Below, one piece after another: positions 25,988-35,192 of a DNA stretch of 64,000 nucleotides. A model generated the notes under the pieces. That model had not been told where the DNA came from, did no database searches, and saw only the letters and a list, made by a program, of their open reading frames with translations. The DNA lies in NCBI GenBank assembly GCA_963737075.1, contig CAVTRI010000001.1, positions 2,108,001-2,172,000 on the forward strand, written 5' to 3'. A program made the position numbers and the translations under genes. Numbering within the stretch: position 1 is the first letter of the stretch; each line of letters begins with the position of its first letter. Source of the DNA: CAVTRI01 sp963737075 (lineage in GTDB: Bacteria > Actinomycetota > Acidimicrobiia > Acidimicrobiales > Palsa-688).

Positions 25988-26530
25988 TTACCTCGCCCGG
26001 ACGTCTTCGAGGCGAGCCGCCTCGGACGGCACGATCTCCCAGATCACCCGGACGCGGTCGCGGATGCGCTGGACCATGATGGCCGCCCGCTTGAGCCAAT
26101 CTTCTGGATCCTCGTGCACAAACTTTTCAGGAGCGTCCTCGACCGATCGCACGCCTTCCATGCCAATGCCCCTCGCTTCGATAACGCCAGGCGGAGCAGT
26201 CGTTGCGAGGGTCTCGTCGGCAGCGAGCAACCGGGCTCGACCCCGAAGGAGCACGGCCTTGAAGTCGGGATCGTCCGAGGAAGTGGTCACCAGGATCGCG
26301 ACCCGGGGGTCGCGCTCGAGGTTCTTGTGCTTGGCGCTCGACGCGTACATGTTGAGGTAGTAGCGCCGGTCGGCGTAGAAGCGGGCCATCGGGTGGCACG
26401 TCGGGGAGCCGTCCCTGCGCAGGCTGACCATGAACGTGCGGCCGTTCGTGCTGATGTGCTGGTCGATGTGCTCCGGGATGATTTGCCGGCGGTCTCCGTC
26501 CTCTTCATGCATCGCACGTTGTTCGCTCAT
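25988..26530 (-). CDS. PPOX-class oxidoreductase, F420-dependent type
   Basis: 180 residues. HISTNGRTFMVSLRRDGSPTC, FYADRRYYLNMYASSAKHKN, LERDPRVAILVTT and RGRARLLAADE follow the split-barrel pattern of the PPOX class, often F420-dependent in actinobacteria. The ATG overlaps the CaiB stop as ATGA. In a five-gene minus-strand operon: CaiB, CaiB, PPOX, PPOX, LLM. Confidence 0.85.
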   Translation of the reverse strand: MSEQRAMHEEDGDRRQIIPEHIDQHISTNGRTFMVSLRRDGSPTCHPMARFYADRRYYLNMYASSAKHKNLERDPRVAILVTTSSDDPDFKAVLLRGRARLLAADETLATTAPPGVIEARGIGMEGVRSVEDAPEKFVHEDPEDWLKRAAIMVQRIRDRVRVIWEIVPSEAARLEDVRAR

Positions 26531-27702
26531 GTGAGCACTCCTTCGGCCTCCAGTTCCTTGATGTCCTGCTCGGAGAGCCCGAGCAGGCTTGTGAACACCT
26601 CGATGTTGTGCTCGCCCATGGCTGGCCCAGCGCGGTCGAGGCGCAGCGGCGTGGCGCTCAGCTTCCCGCCAAGCCGCAGCATCCTCCAGTCAGCATCCTC
26701 GCCGGGAACGGTAGCAACCATTTCCCGCGTGCGGACATGAGGGTTGGCGAAGAGATCATCAGCCTGGAACGAGGGAGCGGCGGGCACACCTAAGTCCTGG
26801 AGGTGGGATGTGACCTCGTCGGAAGTCAACTTCGCTGTCCACTCGCTCACCCAGGCATCGACCCGGGCGCGAGCAGCGGCCCGGCCGGCCACGGTCGCCA
26901 GGAGCGGGTCGGTGCTCCACGGGGGACGGCCCATGGCCTCGACCAGCCCGGCCCACTCGGAGTCCGACGTCACGGCGATCGCCACCCACTGGTCGTCTCC
27001 GCGGCAGCGGTAGCAGTCGTGGGGGACCGCTGCCGGCTCCTCGTTTCCGGTGCGGGTGGGCAGCGTGCCGTTGGCCGTGTGCTGCAGAAAGGCGTCACCG
27101 ATGAGGCTGGATTGGGCCTCGATCGAAGAGAGGTCGATGTGGGTCCCGTGTCCGGTGGCCTGACGGTGGACGAGAGCCGTCATCAGAGCGAATGCTCCGT
27201 GCACACCAACGATGACGTCGCCGCCGACCCGGATTTGCGTCGGGGGGCCGTCCGGATACCCCGTCATGTCCCCGAGTCCTGACAAGGCGACGAACATCGG
27301 GGCGTAGCCGGCAAAGCGGGAGTACGGTCCGCTCTGGCCGGCCATGGAGCTCGACAGCATGATGATGTCGTCCTTGACCTTCCGAAGAGCCCGGTAGCCC
27401 AGCCCGAGGGAGTCCATGACGCCGGGCCGAAAGCTCTCCGCCACCACGTCGCTCATTGCCGCCAGGCGCTTGACGAGATCCACGGCGGTCGGGTGACGAA
27501 GATTCAGCGTCACCGCCTTCTTCTGCCGATTTGTGGTGGCGCCAGTGAAGGGGCTCCTGCGCAGCACATCGAGGCGAAGGGCGGTCTCCACCTTGATCAC
27601 TTCGGCGCCGAGGCTGGCAGCGATCATGGTGGCCGTCGGCCCCGCCACCGCCCAGGTGAAATCCAGCACCCGCACGCCTTCGAGAGCCCCCGCACGGTCC
27701 AT
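26527..27702 (-). CDS. CaiB/BaiF family CoA-transferase
   Basis: 391 residues. LEGVRVLDFTWAVAGPTATM, ASLGAEVIKVET, NRQKKAVTLNLRHP, GTHIDLSSIEAQ with the likely catalytic Asp. Its ATG at 27702 shares one base with the TGA of the second CoA-transferase (TGATG). Two tandem family members suggest either a heteromeric transferase or successive CoA transfers on related acids; family III enzymes are usually homodimers of interlocked rings, so separate enzymes are as likely. Confidence 0.92.
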   Translation of the reverse strand: MDRAGALEGVRVLDFTWAVAGPTATMIAASLGAEVIKVETALRLDVLRRSPFTGATTNRQKKAVTLNLRHPTAVDLVKRLAAMSDVVAESFRPGVMDSLGLGYRALRKVKDDIIMLSSSMAGQSGPYSRFAGYAPMFVALSGLGDMTGYPDGPPTQIRVGGDVIVGVHGAFALMTALVHRQATGHGTHIDLSSIEAQSSLIGDAFLQHTANGTLPTRTGNEEPAAVPHDCYRCRGDDQWVAIAVTSDSEWAGLVEAMGRPPWSTDPLLATVAGRAAARARVDAWVSEWTAKLTSDEVTSHLQDLGVPAAPSFQADDLFANPHVRTREMVATVPGEDADWRMLRLGGKLSATPLRLDRAGPAMGEHNIEVFTSLLGLSEQDIKELEAEGVLT

Positions 27703-28877
27703 CAGATCGTTCCCGAGGCCGCCAGTTGGTCCAGCTCCTCGGCGGAAATCGCCAACTCCGAACCAAGCACCTCGCGGGTGTGCTGGCCGAGCGTGGGGGC
27801 CGGCTTTGGAGTCGGCCCTGCGCCAGAAAAGCGCCAGGGACCGACCGGGTAGTGCGCCGTGCCGGCCACCGGGTGGGCGAGTTCGGCCAGGTATCCGCGC
27901 TCGGCCGTCTGCGCGGAGGATGCCACCTCACCAACCGACAGGTAGGGAGCGACTGTGACCCCCATCTCCTGGCTCGCCCTCACGACCTCCTCGCGGGACC
28001 GCGTCGAAAGCCAGGCCGCGAGGTGCTCGTTGATCTCGTCCGCGTGCGCGAGGCGGGACTCCTCGGTCGCCGCCCACTCCGCCTGGGCCCAATCAGGCGC
28101 ACCCATGGCGTCCACCAGCGCCCGCCATTGGTGCTCCTCGTGAAAGGTGAACTGCAGGTAGCCGTCGCCACAGCGAGTGATCCCTCCGAACGGCACCGCC
28201 AACGACGCCCGGCTCGGTGTCGCCCCGAAGTTGAGATAGCCCTGGAACTCCAAGAAGTTGAGGCCAAGCAGGGCGTCTTGCTTGGACAGGTCGACGAGCT
28301 GACCTTGCCCGGTGGCCCGAGCGCGGAACACGGCCGCCAGCACGAGCGTGGCGGCGTAGGTCGCCAGCTCGTACTCGGACGCGAACCGTCCCTGCCGAAG
28401 GGGAGGACGGTCGACCACTTCTGGCATGAGATGCGAGGCGACCGGGGTGAGGTAGCCCTCGCCGGCACTGTGAAAGGTCGTGAACGGCGTCGCCTTGTAA
28501 TCCTTCCACGGGCCTTCTCCGCCAAAGGGGGTGAGCCGAAGCACCACCCGAGGGTCGCGGAGAAGGTCGTCGCAGGGCGCCTCCTCAGTGATCAGGACGT
28601 CGCACCACTCGACCAATCTTCGCAACACCTCAACGCCGGAGGGCTTTGCCGTATCGAGTCGCACTCCGCGTTTGGAGGTGTTGAGATGGAGAAAGAGGAT
28701 GCCCCGGTCCTGTCCTGGCTGGTCGTCGACGAATGGGGCCACGTGACGGGCGGGATCCCCCTCGGGGCACTCCACCTTCACCACATCGGCGCCCAGGTCC
28801 GCCAAGAGTTTCGCGGCATACGGCCCGGCTATCTCCCCGGCGGTCTCAACCACCCGCAACCCGGCCAACAGGCTCAC
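27702..28877 (-). CDS. CaiB/BaiF family CoA-transferase
   Basis: 391 residues from GTG at 28877, preceded by AAGGGGG six bases upstream. AGLRVVETAGEIAGPYAAKL, ADLGADVVKVECPEGDPARH, TSKRGVRLD, GQLVDLSKQDALLG with the likely catalytic Asp, and C-terminal GQHTREVLGSELAIS. First gene of the CaiB-CaiB-PPOX-PPOX-LLM operon; the divergent 92-bp gap towards the SDR at 28970 contains two palindromes. Confidence 0.92.
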   Translation of the reverse strand: MSLLAGLRVVETAGEIAGPYAAKLLADLGADVVKVECPEGDPARHVAPFVDDQPGQDRGILFLHLNTSKRGVRLDTAKPSGVEVLRRLVEWCDVLITEEAPCDDLLRDPRVVLRLTPFGGEGPWKDYKATPFTTFHSAGEGYLTPVASHLMPEVVDRPPLRQGRFASEYELATYAATLVLAAVFRARATGQGQLVDLSKQDALLGLNFLEFQGYLNFGATPSRASLAVPFGGITRCGDGYLQFTFHEEHQWRALVDAMGAPDWAQAEWAATEESRLAHADEINEHLAAWLSTRSREEVVRASQEMGVTVAPYLSVGEVASSAQTAERGYLAELAHPVAGTAHYPVGPWRFSGAGPTPKPAPTLGQHTREVLGSELAISAEELDQLAASGTI

Positions 28878-28892
28878 GGCCGGCCCCCTTCG

Positions 28893-28908
28893 TCGTTTGC
28901 GCAAACGA
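28893..28908. promoter_or_regulatory. 16-bp perfect palindrome, likely operator
   Basis: TCGTTTGCGCAAACGA in the divergent gap between the CoA-transferase operon and the SDR gene, 15 bp from the GTG of the former. Perfect symmetry of 16 bp suits a dimeric repressor. Confidence 0.5.
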
Positions 28909-28915
28909 TACAGGT

Positions 28916-28948
28916 CATTATGCGTCGTAGCTGTACTACGGCATAATG
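28916..28948. promoter_or_regulatory. 33-bp imperfect palindrome, likely second operator
   Basis: Arms CATTATGC (28916-28923) and GCATAATG (28941-28948), inner arms CGTAG and CTACG. It holds CATAAT, a possible -10 box for the SDR whose ATG is at 28970. Length resembles a TetR-type tandem-dimer operator. Confidence 0.5.
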
Positions 28949-28969
28949 AGGTGTCTTGAGGGGACCGGA

Positions 28970-29813
28970 ATGACTTTGGCCATCGACTTGACCGACCAGG
29001 TGGCGCTCGTGACGGGAGGCGGCGCGGGCATCGGCCGTGGGATCGCCCTCTCGCTCGCTGAGTGCGGGGCCGACATCGTCCTCGCCGAGATCGATCCCGA
29101 CCGTGGCGAGGAGGCTGCGGGGGCGGTTCGCGCCGCCGGGCGCTCGGCTGTGTTCGTTCCTACGGACGTGATGCAGACCGACGCCGTCAACCACGCGGTC
29201 ACCACCGCCCAGGAGTCCTTCGGCCGCCTGGACATCCTGGTCAACAACGCCGGCGGCGTAGCCGGCCGCCGGTTCCTCGAGCAGAGCGAGCGAAGCTGGC
29301 GACGCCACATCGACATCAATCTCGTGAGCATGCTGGCGGCTACGTCTGCCGCGGCTCGTGTAATGATTGCGGGCGGAGAAGGCGGATCGATCATCAACGT
29401 CGCCAGTATCGAAGCGCACCGCGCGGCACCTCTTTTCGCTGTCTACGCCGCGTGCAAGGCGGGCATGCTGAGTTTCACACGGACCATGGCGCTCGAGCTT
29501 GCCGAACACCGCATACGCGTCAATGCCATCGCCCCCGACATGACACGAACGCCCGGGCTGAGCGGCCTGCGACGAAGGGGTCGGTCCCGCGGAGCCGCCA
29601 GCCACCGACCCTGGCCACACGGCCGGCGTGCACGAGTACATCCCTCTCGGTCGGGAGGGGGTGACCGAAGACTGCGGTCAGGTAGCCGCGTTTCTGGCAT
29701 CCTCCCTCGCGAGCTACGTCACGGGCGTATGCGTCCCGGTCGACGGCGGAACGTGGGCGTCCAGCGGGTGGTTGCGAACCCTCGACGGAGGGTGGAGCCT
29801 GTTCACCCGGTGA
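28970..29813 (+). pseudogene. Short-chain dehydrogenase/reductase (SDR), frameshifted
   Basis: ATG at 28970 has GAGGGG seven bases upstream. First frame: VTGGGAGIGRGI, DILVNNAGGVAG, INVASIEAHRAAP (Ser), VYAACKAGM (Tyr, Lys), ending PDMTRTPGLSG. Second frame: EYIPLGREGVTEDCGQVAAF and YVTGVCVPVDGGTWAS, the normal SDR C-terminus, stop at 29811-29813. The switch lies near 29570-29580 and fits one extra base. The joined product of about 280 residues would be complete. The end overlaps the convergent amidohydrolase by 11 bp. Confidence 0.85.
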
Positions 29814-31023
29814 TGCCGAAGCGCTCCAAACCGAAGGCTTTGATCGCGTTGCCTCTGGCCAGCTTGTAGAGCTCGTCGTCGGCGAGCCCGGCTTCCTGGG
29901 CGATCTTGGTGAGCGTCTCCTTTGAATGCGGGAACGTGGAGTCAGCATGCGGATAGTCCGTCTCGAAGCAGATCTGGTCCATGCCGATCACGTCCCGGTT
30001 ACGCAACCCGGTCTGGTCGTCGAAGATGCAGCCGTACACCCGGCCGGGAACATAGGTGGAGGGCGGATTCGGCAACGAGGTGCCGAAGCTGTTGTCTGAG
30101 CGTTCCTCCCACAGCTTGTCGGCCCGCTCCAGGATATACGGCATCCACCCCACCTGCCCTTCTGAGTACGCGATCGTCAGCTGCGGAAACCGGGCCAGCG
30201 TCCCCGAGAACAGGTAGTCGCACAGCGAGCCCATGGCGTTTTGGAACGTGAGGGTGGAGGAGATGATGAAAGGAGCGTCGGGCGAGGTGGAAGGCATCTT
30301 GGACGAGGACCCGATGTGCATGCACAGCACGGTGCCCGTCTCCTGGCAGGCGGTGAAGAGCGGATCCCAGAAGCGGTCCTTGTCGTGAATGGACGGCAGA
30401 CCCAGGGGGTGTGGATTTTCCGGGAACGTCACCGCAAAGGAACCCTTGCTCGCGGAGCGGCGAATCTCGGCCGCGGCCAGTTCGGCGTCCCACAGCGGGA
30501 CCATGGTGAGGGGAATCAGCCGGCCTCGGGCCTCACCGCTGCACCACTCATCGATCATCCAGTCGTTGTAGGCCTGGACGCACAGGAGGGCCAACTCCTT
30601 GTCCTGGCGCTCATAGAACGCTTGCCCGCAGAACCGCGGCAGCGTGTTGGGGAAGCAGATGGCGGCGTCTGTGTGGTTGGCGTCCATGTCCTCGAGGCGA
30701 GCCGATTGCACCCAGGCGCCGGGCCGGATCTCGTCGAAGGTGGTGACTGTGAAGCCAACTTCTTCGAAGCCCACTGCCGCCGACAGCATCATGAACGGGG
30801 ACACGAGGTCGTCGTAGTACCACACGTCGCACCAGTCACCGTCGGCGTCTTCAACCCATCCGGTCGAACCCGCACCGCCCCGGCCGTCACCCGCGAAGCG
30901 GATTTTCTTTCGTTCGACTCTGGGGCCGCGGTCTCGGTAGCGGGCGGGCAGCCGAGACTGCCACAGGTCCGGCGGTTCGACCACGTGGTCGTCCACCGAG
31001 ATGATGCGTGGGATGTCTTGCAC
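29803..31023 (-). CDS. Amidohydrolase family (amidohydro_2, ACMSD-like) hydrolase
   Basis: 406 residues from GTG at 31023, AGGGAGGG seven bases before; an ATG eight codons earlier is less well placed. IISVDDHVVEPPDLW is the variant first metal motif (DDH, not HxH), CMHIGSS carries the central His, and FETDYPHADSTFPHS the C-terminal Asp site. The family decarboxylates or hydrolyses C-C/C-N bonds with a metal. This window has six such proteins; the type with DDH or DNH fits those that occur in aromatic and steroid catabolic islands. Operator site 3 lies 47 bp upstream. Confidence 0.9.
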   Translation of the reverse strand: MQDIPRIISVDDHVVEPPDLWQSRLPARYRDRGPRVERKKIRFAGDGRGGAGSTGWVEDADGDWCDVWYYDDLVSPFMMLSAAVGFEEVGFTVTTFDEIRPGAWVQSARLEDMDANHTDAAICFPNTLPRFCGQAFYERQDKELALLCVQAYNDWMIDEWCSGEARGRLIPLTMVPLWDAELAAAEIRRSASKGSFAVTFPENPHPLGLPSIHDKDRFWDPLFTACQETGTVLCMHIGSSSKMPSTSPDAPFIISSTLTFQNAMGSLCDYLFSGTLARFPQLTIAYSEGQVGWMPYILERADKLWEERSDNSFGTSLPNPPSTYVPGRVYGCIFDDQTGLRNRDVIGMDQICFETDYPHADSTFPHSKETLTKIAQEAGLADDELYKLARGNAIKAFGLERFGITG

Positions 31024-31070
31024 CGCGACGCCCTCCCTTGTCTTCATTTGTCTCAACCGTAGCAGTACGT

Positions 31071-31082
31071 GACAGTCGTGTC
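31071..31082. promoter_or_regulatory. Operator site 3 (GACA-N4-TGTC)
   Basis: TGACAGTCGTGTCTA on the plus strand, upstream of the minus-strand amidohydrolase and touching the last codon of the epimerase gene. Matches sites 1, 2, 4 and 5. Confidence 0.55.
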
Positions 31083-31999
31083 TATGCCGCTCCTTGGGTG
31101 CCGTGGCGCGCCTGGTACGTGCGGTGCAGGCCCTCCCGCCACCCGATCCGGCAGGGCCCGGTGATCGATTTCCGTCTAGTGTCGTCGGCGACTGATCCTC
31201 GCAGGGTTCCTGGCTCTTCGCGCACCACCACTTGCGCGTGCCGGCCGGCGACCTCGCCCATGTAGGCCGCCCACTCCTGCACGCTGACGGGCTCGTCACC
31301 CGCCCAGTTCACGATCGTGGCGGGCACGCTGGCGGCGGCCAGCAGTGGCTCGGTCTGCTCGTTGATATCGTCCTCGTAAATCGGGCTGTACAGGCACGGA
31401 TCCCACCTGGTGACGACCGGTCGGCCCTCGACGACCGCCGCCAAGTGGTACGCGGGCAGCCCTCCGTTGGGGCCGTAGGAGGCATTCATCCTGGCGATCG
31501 TCACCGGCAGCCCGAACGCCCGGGCGCAGAATCGTGCCACCGATTCCTGGCCGATCTTGGAGACCGAATACGTGGGAGAGAACGAAGCGTTGACGTCACC
31601 CAGCGGGTCCGACTCCCGGAAGACGTGCCAAGGGTCCTCGTGCGGCTTGTACACGGAATGCGTCGACATGACCAAGACCGCCTTGGCTCTGCGGCAGTGC
31701 TGTAAGAGCAAGCCGGTGCCCTCGGCGTTGACCCGAAGTGCCTGGTCATAGTCCGTGCCTGTCAACGACGCCGCCAGGTGGACGACGTAGGTGAAGTCGT
31801 CGGGCAGGCCTGACAGGTCGCCTCCGCCCAGGTCGCACGCATGGATCGTGACGCCGGCTGCGGCCACCTTGGCCCGGGCGTTCTCGTCCCGGAAGCGGGC
31901 CAGGCCCCACACTTCGTTTCGGCCCGACAGGTAGCTCGCCAGCGGAAAGCCGATCTGGCCGGCCGCCCCCGTGATCAGGATTTTCTCTCCCGAAAGCAT
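31082..31999 (-). CDS. NAD-dependent epimerase/dehydratase-type oxidoreductase
   Basis: 305 residues from ATG at 31999. LITGAAGQIGFPLA, EVWGLARFRDENA, STHSVYKPH, YSVSKIGQES (Tyr, Lys), then NWAGDEPVSVQEW near the C-terminus. Clearly related to the proteins at 7720 and 44202. No ribosome site is seen in front of the ATG, and a GTG six codons earlier has none either, so a leaderless message is possible. Divergent from the plus-strand amidohydrolase. Confidence 0.86.
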   Translation of the reverse strand: MLSGEKILITGAAGQIGFPLASYLSGRNEVWGLARFRDENARAKVAAAGVTIHACDLGGGDLSGLPDDFTYVVHLAASLTGTDYDQALRVNAEGTGLLLQHCRRAKAVLVMSTHSVYKPHEDPWHVFRESDPLGDVNASFSPTYSVSKIGQESVARFCARAFGLPVTIARMNASYGPNGGLPAYHLAAVVEGRPVVTRWDPCLYSPIYEDDINEQTEPLLAAASVPATIVNWAGDEPVSVQEWAAYMGEVAGRHAQVVVREEPGTLRGSVADDTRRKSITGPCRIGWREGLHRTYQARHGTQGAA

Positions 32000-32087
32000 G
32001 GAGCTAATGCGGCCCACGAGCGTTCATGAGGAAGAGATCTACCAGTGTCTATGGGATGCTGCCAGCCCGGTTGAGCGCACCGCCGAG

Positions 32088-32102
32088 ACATGGTTATCAT
32101 GT
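32088..32102. promoter_or_regulatory. Short inverted repeat in a divergent promoter region
   Basis: ACATG-GTTAT-CATGT between the epimerase (start 31999) and amidohydrolase (start 32157). Half-site GTGTCTA, part of the operator family above, occurs at 32045 without its partner arm. Weak. Confidence 0.25.
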
Positions 32103-32156
32103 TTCACGACAGCGAGCCTTCCAGGCTCCTCAGTCCACCACCCAAGGAGGGGCCTC

Positions 32157-33347
32157 GTGCCACGCCACCTCGACTTCCCGGTCTTCGACGCCGACAACCA
32201 CATGTACGAGACGCGCGACGCGCTGACCAAGTTCCTTCCCGAGCAGTACAAGGGCGTGATCGACTACATCGAGTACAAGGGGCGGATCAAACTGCTGGTG
32301 CGCGGCCAGATCAGCAATTACATCCCCAACCCCACCTTCGAGGTCGTTGGTTCGCCGGGAGCACAGGAGGAGTACTTCAAGTCGGGTGCCCCGGAGGGCG
32401 CGTCCCGCCGGGACATCATGAAGCCGATGCGCGCCCGGCCCGCGTTCTTCGACCCCGAGCCGAGGGTGGCCCTCCTGGACGAGCTGGGCATCGACCGCTG
32501 CGTCCTCTACCCCACGCTCGCCAGCCTGATCGAGGAACGCTTTCGGGACGACCCTGACCTCACCCACGTCGTCATTCACGCCCTCAACGAGTGGATCCAC
32601 GAGCACTGGACGTTCAATTTCGAGGACCGTCTGTACCCGGTGCCGATCATCACGCTGCCCATCGTCAGCCGGGCCATCGACGAGTTGGCGTGGGTCACCG
32701 AACGAGGCGCCCGCGTCGTCCTCATCCGTCCGGCACCCGTCCCTGGCTATAAGGGGCCGCGTTCGTTCGCACTGCCGGAGTTCGACCCGTTTTGGGACGC
32801 TGTTGTCGACAGCGGCGTGCTCGTGGCGATGCACGCGTCGGACAGCGGCTACACCCGCTACCTCAACGAGTGGGAGGGGCGAACAGGCGAGATGGAGGCG
32901 TTCGGGGACCTGGGGCTCTTTCAGGCGGCCGCCATGGGCTACCGGGCGGTGGAGGACGCGGCGCTGTCGTTCATCGCCCACGGCTGTCTGACGCGTCACC
33001 CCCGGCTCAGGGTCGCCATGGTGGAAAACGGCAGCAGCTGGGTCCGGCCTCTCCTTTACCATCTCGAAAAGGTCCACGACCGGACGAAGGGCCGCTGGCC
33101 GGAGCACCCCGTCGAGACGTTCAAGCGCAACATCTGGGTGCACCCCTTCCACGAGGAGGACCCCATCGGCCTTGTGCATGCGGTGGGCGCGGACCACGTG
33201 GTGTTCGGGTCGGACTACCCCCACGTGGAAGGCATGGCCGACCCGGTCAGCTACGTCGACGAGCTCCGCGGCCTGCCCGAAGAGGACGTCCGCAAGATCA
33301 TGGGCGGCAACATGCTGGGACTGCTGGGACTGGACGTCACCGTCTGA
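32157..33347 (+). CDS. Amidohydrolase family (amidohydro_2, ACMSD-like) hydrolase
   Basis: 396 residues from GTG at 32157 with AAGGAGG six bases before. VFDADNHMYETRDALTKFLP is the DNH-type metal motif, VAMHASDSG the central His, and VVFGSDYPHVEGMADP the C-terminal Asp. EHWTFNFEDRLYPVPIITL resembles the equivalent block of the amidohydrolases at 38693 and 42852, which are the closest relatives in the window. Metal-dependent hydrolase or decarboxylase; substrate not assignable. Confidence 0.9.
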   Translation: MPRHLDFPVFDADNHMYETRDALTKFLPEQYKGVIDYIEYKGRIKLLVRGQISNYIPNPTFEVVGSPGAQEEYFKSGAPEGASRRDIMKPMRARPAFFDPEPRVALLDELGIDRCVLYPTLASLIEERFRDDPDLTHVVIHALNEWIHEHWTFNFEDRLYPVPIITLPIVSRAIDELAWVTERGARVVLIRPAPVPGYKGPRSFALPEFDPFWDAVVDSGVLVAMHASDSGYTRYLNEWEGRTGEMEAFGDLGLFQAAAMGYRAVEDAALSFIAHGCLTRHPRLRVAMVENGSSWVRPLLYHLEKVHDRTKGRWPEHPVETFKRNIWVHPFHEEDPIGLVHAVGADHVVFGSDYPHVEGMADPVSYVDELRGLPEEDVRKIMGGNMLGLLGLDVTV

Positions 33348-33442
33348 GTCAGGGTGTGATAGAGAGGCCGTAGAGTTGCTTGTCAAATACTAGTGTGGCG
33401 CCGTTGTGCCAGGCCAAGTCTGACGCGAACCGGGGAGGAGAC

Positions 33443-35155
33443 GTGCTCGATTACCTCATCAGCGGAGGGACGGTCGTCGACGGGACGGGCGCCGAACCAC
33501 GACAGGCCGACATCGGGATCCGAGGGGACCGCATCGTGGCCGTTGGCGATGTAGACGCGGCGGCCCGGGAAGTGATCGACGCCGACGGCCTTTTCGTCGC
33601 GCCGGGCTTCGTCGATCCTCACACCCACTACGACGCCCAGCTGTACTGGGACGGTCACGCCACGCCGTCGTCGTGGCATGGGGTGACTTCCGTGATAGGC
33701 GGGAACTGCGGGTTCACCCTGGCACCGCTGAAGTCCGTCGACGCCGACTACACACGCCGGATGATGGCGAAGGTCGAGGGGATGCCGCTCGAAGCGCTGG
33801 AGCATGGCATCGAATGGTCGTGGGAGACCTTCGAACAGTACTTGCGCGGTCTCGACGGCCGCATCGCAGTCAACGCCGGGTTCATGGTCGGGCACTGCGC
33901 CCTGAGGCGATATGTTCTCGGCCCTGAGGCCGTGGAGCGGACATCGACGCCAGAGGAGGTCGAGCGGATCGAGAGCCTGCTCCGTCAGTCCCTGGCTGCT
34001 GGGGGACTAGGCCTGTCCACCTCGCGGTCCTCGACACACAACGACGGCGACAACCGCCAGGTCCCTAGCCGGGCTGCGTCCGAGGAGGAGCTCCTTCGGC
34101 TGTGTGACGTTGTCGGCGAGTTCCCGGGCACCTCCTTGGAGGCCATCGTCGAGGGCTGCCTCCGGGGTTTCTCCGAGGAGGAGGTCGAGCTTTTGGCGCA
34201 GATGAGCGCCCGCGCCAACCGGTCCCTCAACTGGAACGTGCTCACGATCAGCTCCGGCCAAGAGGAGCGCGTCAGACAACAGCTAGGCCCCTCGCGTCGC
34301 GCCCGCGAGATCGGGGGCAACGTCGTTGCGTTGACCATGCCGGTCTTCGCGGATAACAACATGAGCCTGGGCACCTTCTGCGCGCTGTGGCTGATTCCAG
34401 GATGGCACGACATCTTGTCGTTGCCGTTCGAGGAGAAGACCGCCAAGCTGCGCGATCCGCTGGTGCGGGAGGAAATGGTCCGTGCGGCCAAGGGCACCGT
34501 CTTCGAGCGCCTGGCCGATTTCTCCAACTACCGCATCGGTGACACGGTCACACCCGAAAACAAGCGGTTCGAAGACCGATTGATCACGGACATCGCTCGG
34601 GAGTTGCAGATGGATCCTGCCGACGCCCTGGTCCAGATCGCCAGCGCCGATGGGTACAAAACCGTGCTGTGGCCACTCCCTGTCGGCGATGGTCCCGCCG
34701 ACTGGGCAGCCCGCCGGGAGTTGTGGGATCGCTCCGATGTGCTCCTCGGCGGCTCCGACGCCGGGGCTCACCTGGACCGGATGCTCGGCTCGCCGTACCC
34801 GACGCGGTTTCTCGCCGACACGCTTCGCGGACGTCAGCTGCTCCCGCTGCCGCTAGCCGTCCGGCTCATCACCGAAGCCCCCGCTCGGCTGTTCGGGCTG
34901 AAGGATCGGGGCCACCTTGAAGAAGGTTTCTTTGCTGACGTGGTGGTCTTCGACCCCAACACCATCGACAGCGGCCCAGCCCGGCGGGTGTACGACCTCC
35001 CCGGCGACAGCCTGCGTCTCATCGCCGAGTCGATCGGTATCCACCGCGTGCTCGTCAACGGACAGGTGACCATCGCGGACGGCCAAACGACAGAGAAGCT
35101 TCCCGGCCGTGTGTTGCGGTCTGGGCTCGAGACGGAGACGGTAGCCGCGCACTGA
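33443..35155 (+). CDS. Amidohydrolase, D-aminoacylase-like (N-acyl-D-amino-acid deacylase type)
   Basis: 570 residues from GTG at 33443, GGGGAGGAG just upstream. Starts DYLISGGTVVDGTG, then PGFVDPHTHYDAQ (HxH metal motif), GGNCGFTLAP, GHCALRRYVLG and GGSDAGAHLD near the end, followed by AEGFFADVVVFD-type closing strand EEGFFADVVVFDPNT. Imidohydrolase-like, larger than the ACMSD type and from a different amidohydrolase branch. These enzymes hydrolyse amides; here the acylated or ring substrate is unknown. A TAGAGT box (possible -10) lies about 70 bp upstream. Confidence 0.92.
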   Translation: MLDYLISGGTVVDGTGAEPRQADIGIRGDRIVAVGDVDAAAREVIDADGLFVAPGFVDPHTHYDAQLYWDGHATPSSWHGVTSVIGGNCGFTLAPLKSVDADYTRRMMAKVEGMPLEALEHGIEWSWETFEQYLRGLDGRIAVNAGFMVGHCALRRYVLGPEAVERTSTPEEVERIESLLRQSLAAGGLGLSTSRSSTHNDGDNRQVPSRAASEEELLRLCDVVGEFPGTSLEAIVEGCLRGFSEEEVELLAQMSARANRSLNWNVLTISSGQEERVRQQLGPSRRAREIGGNVVALTMPVFADNNMSLGTFCALWLIPGWHDILSLPFEEKTAKLRDPLVREEMVRAAKGTVFERLADFSNYRIGDTVTPENKRFEDRLITDIARELQMDPADALVQIASADGYKTVLWPLPVGDGPADWAARRELWDRSDVLLGGSDAGAHLDRMLGSPYPTRFLADTLRGRQLLPLPLAVRLITEAPARLFGLKDRGHLEEGFFADVVVFDPNTIDSGPARRVYDLPGDSLRLIAESIGIHRVLVNGQVTIADGQTTEKLPGRVLRSGLETETVAAH

Positions 35156-35168
35156 ACCGGGGCCTCGA

Positions 35169-35185
35169 CGCTCGGCGATCGAGCG
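35169..35185. terminator. Hairpin between convergent genes
   Basis: CGCTCG-GCGAT-CGAGCG between the stops of two convergent genes, enclosed by GGCCT (35161) and AGGCC (35195). No T run, so only a possible bidirectional terminator. Confidence 0.35.
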
Positions 35186-35192
35186 CCTGCGC

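Noticed and set aside
32045..32051. Sixth copy of the GACA-N4-TGTC operator
   Set aside because: Only the GTGTCTA half is present; no matching TGACA arm on the left.
32130..33386. Minus-strand frame of 418 codons opposite the amidohydrolase
   Set aside because: Antisense shadow of a gene with clear metal-site motifs.
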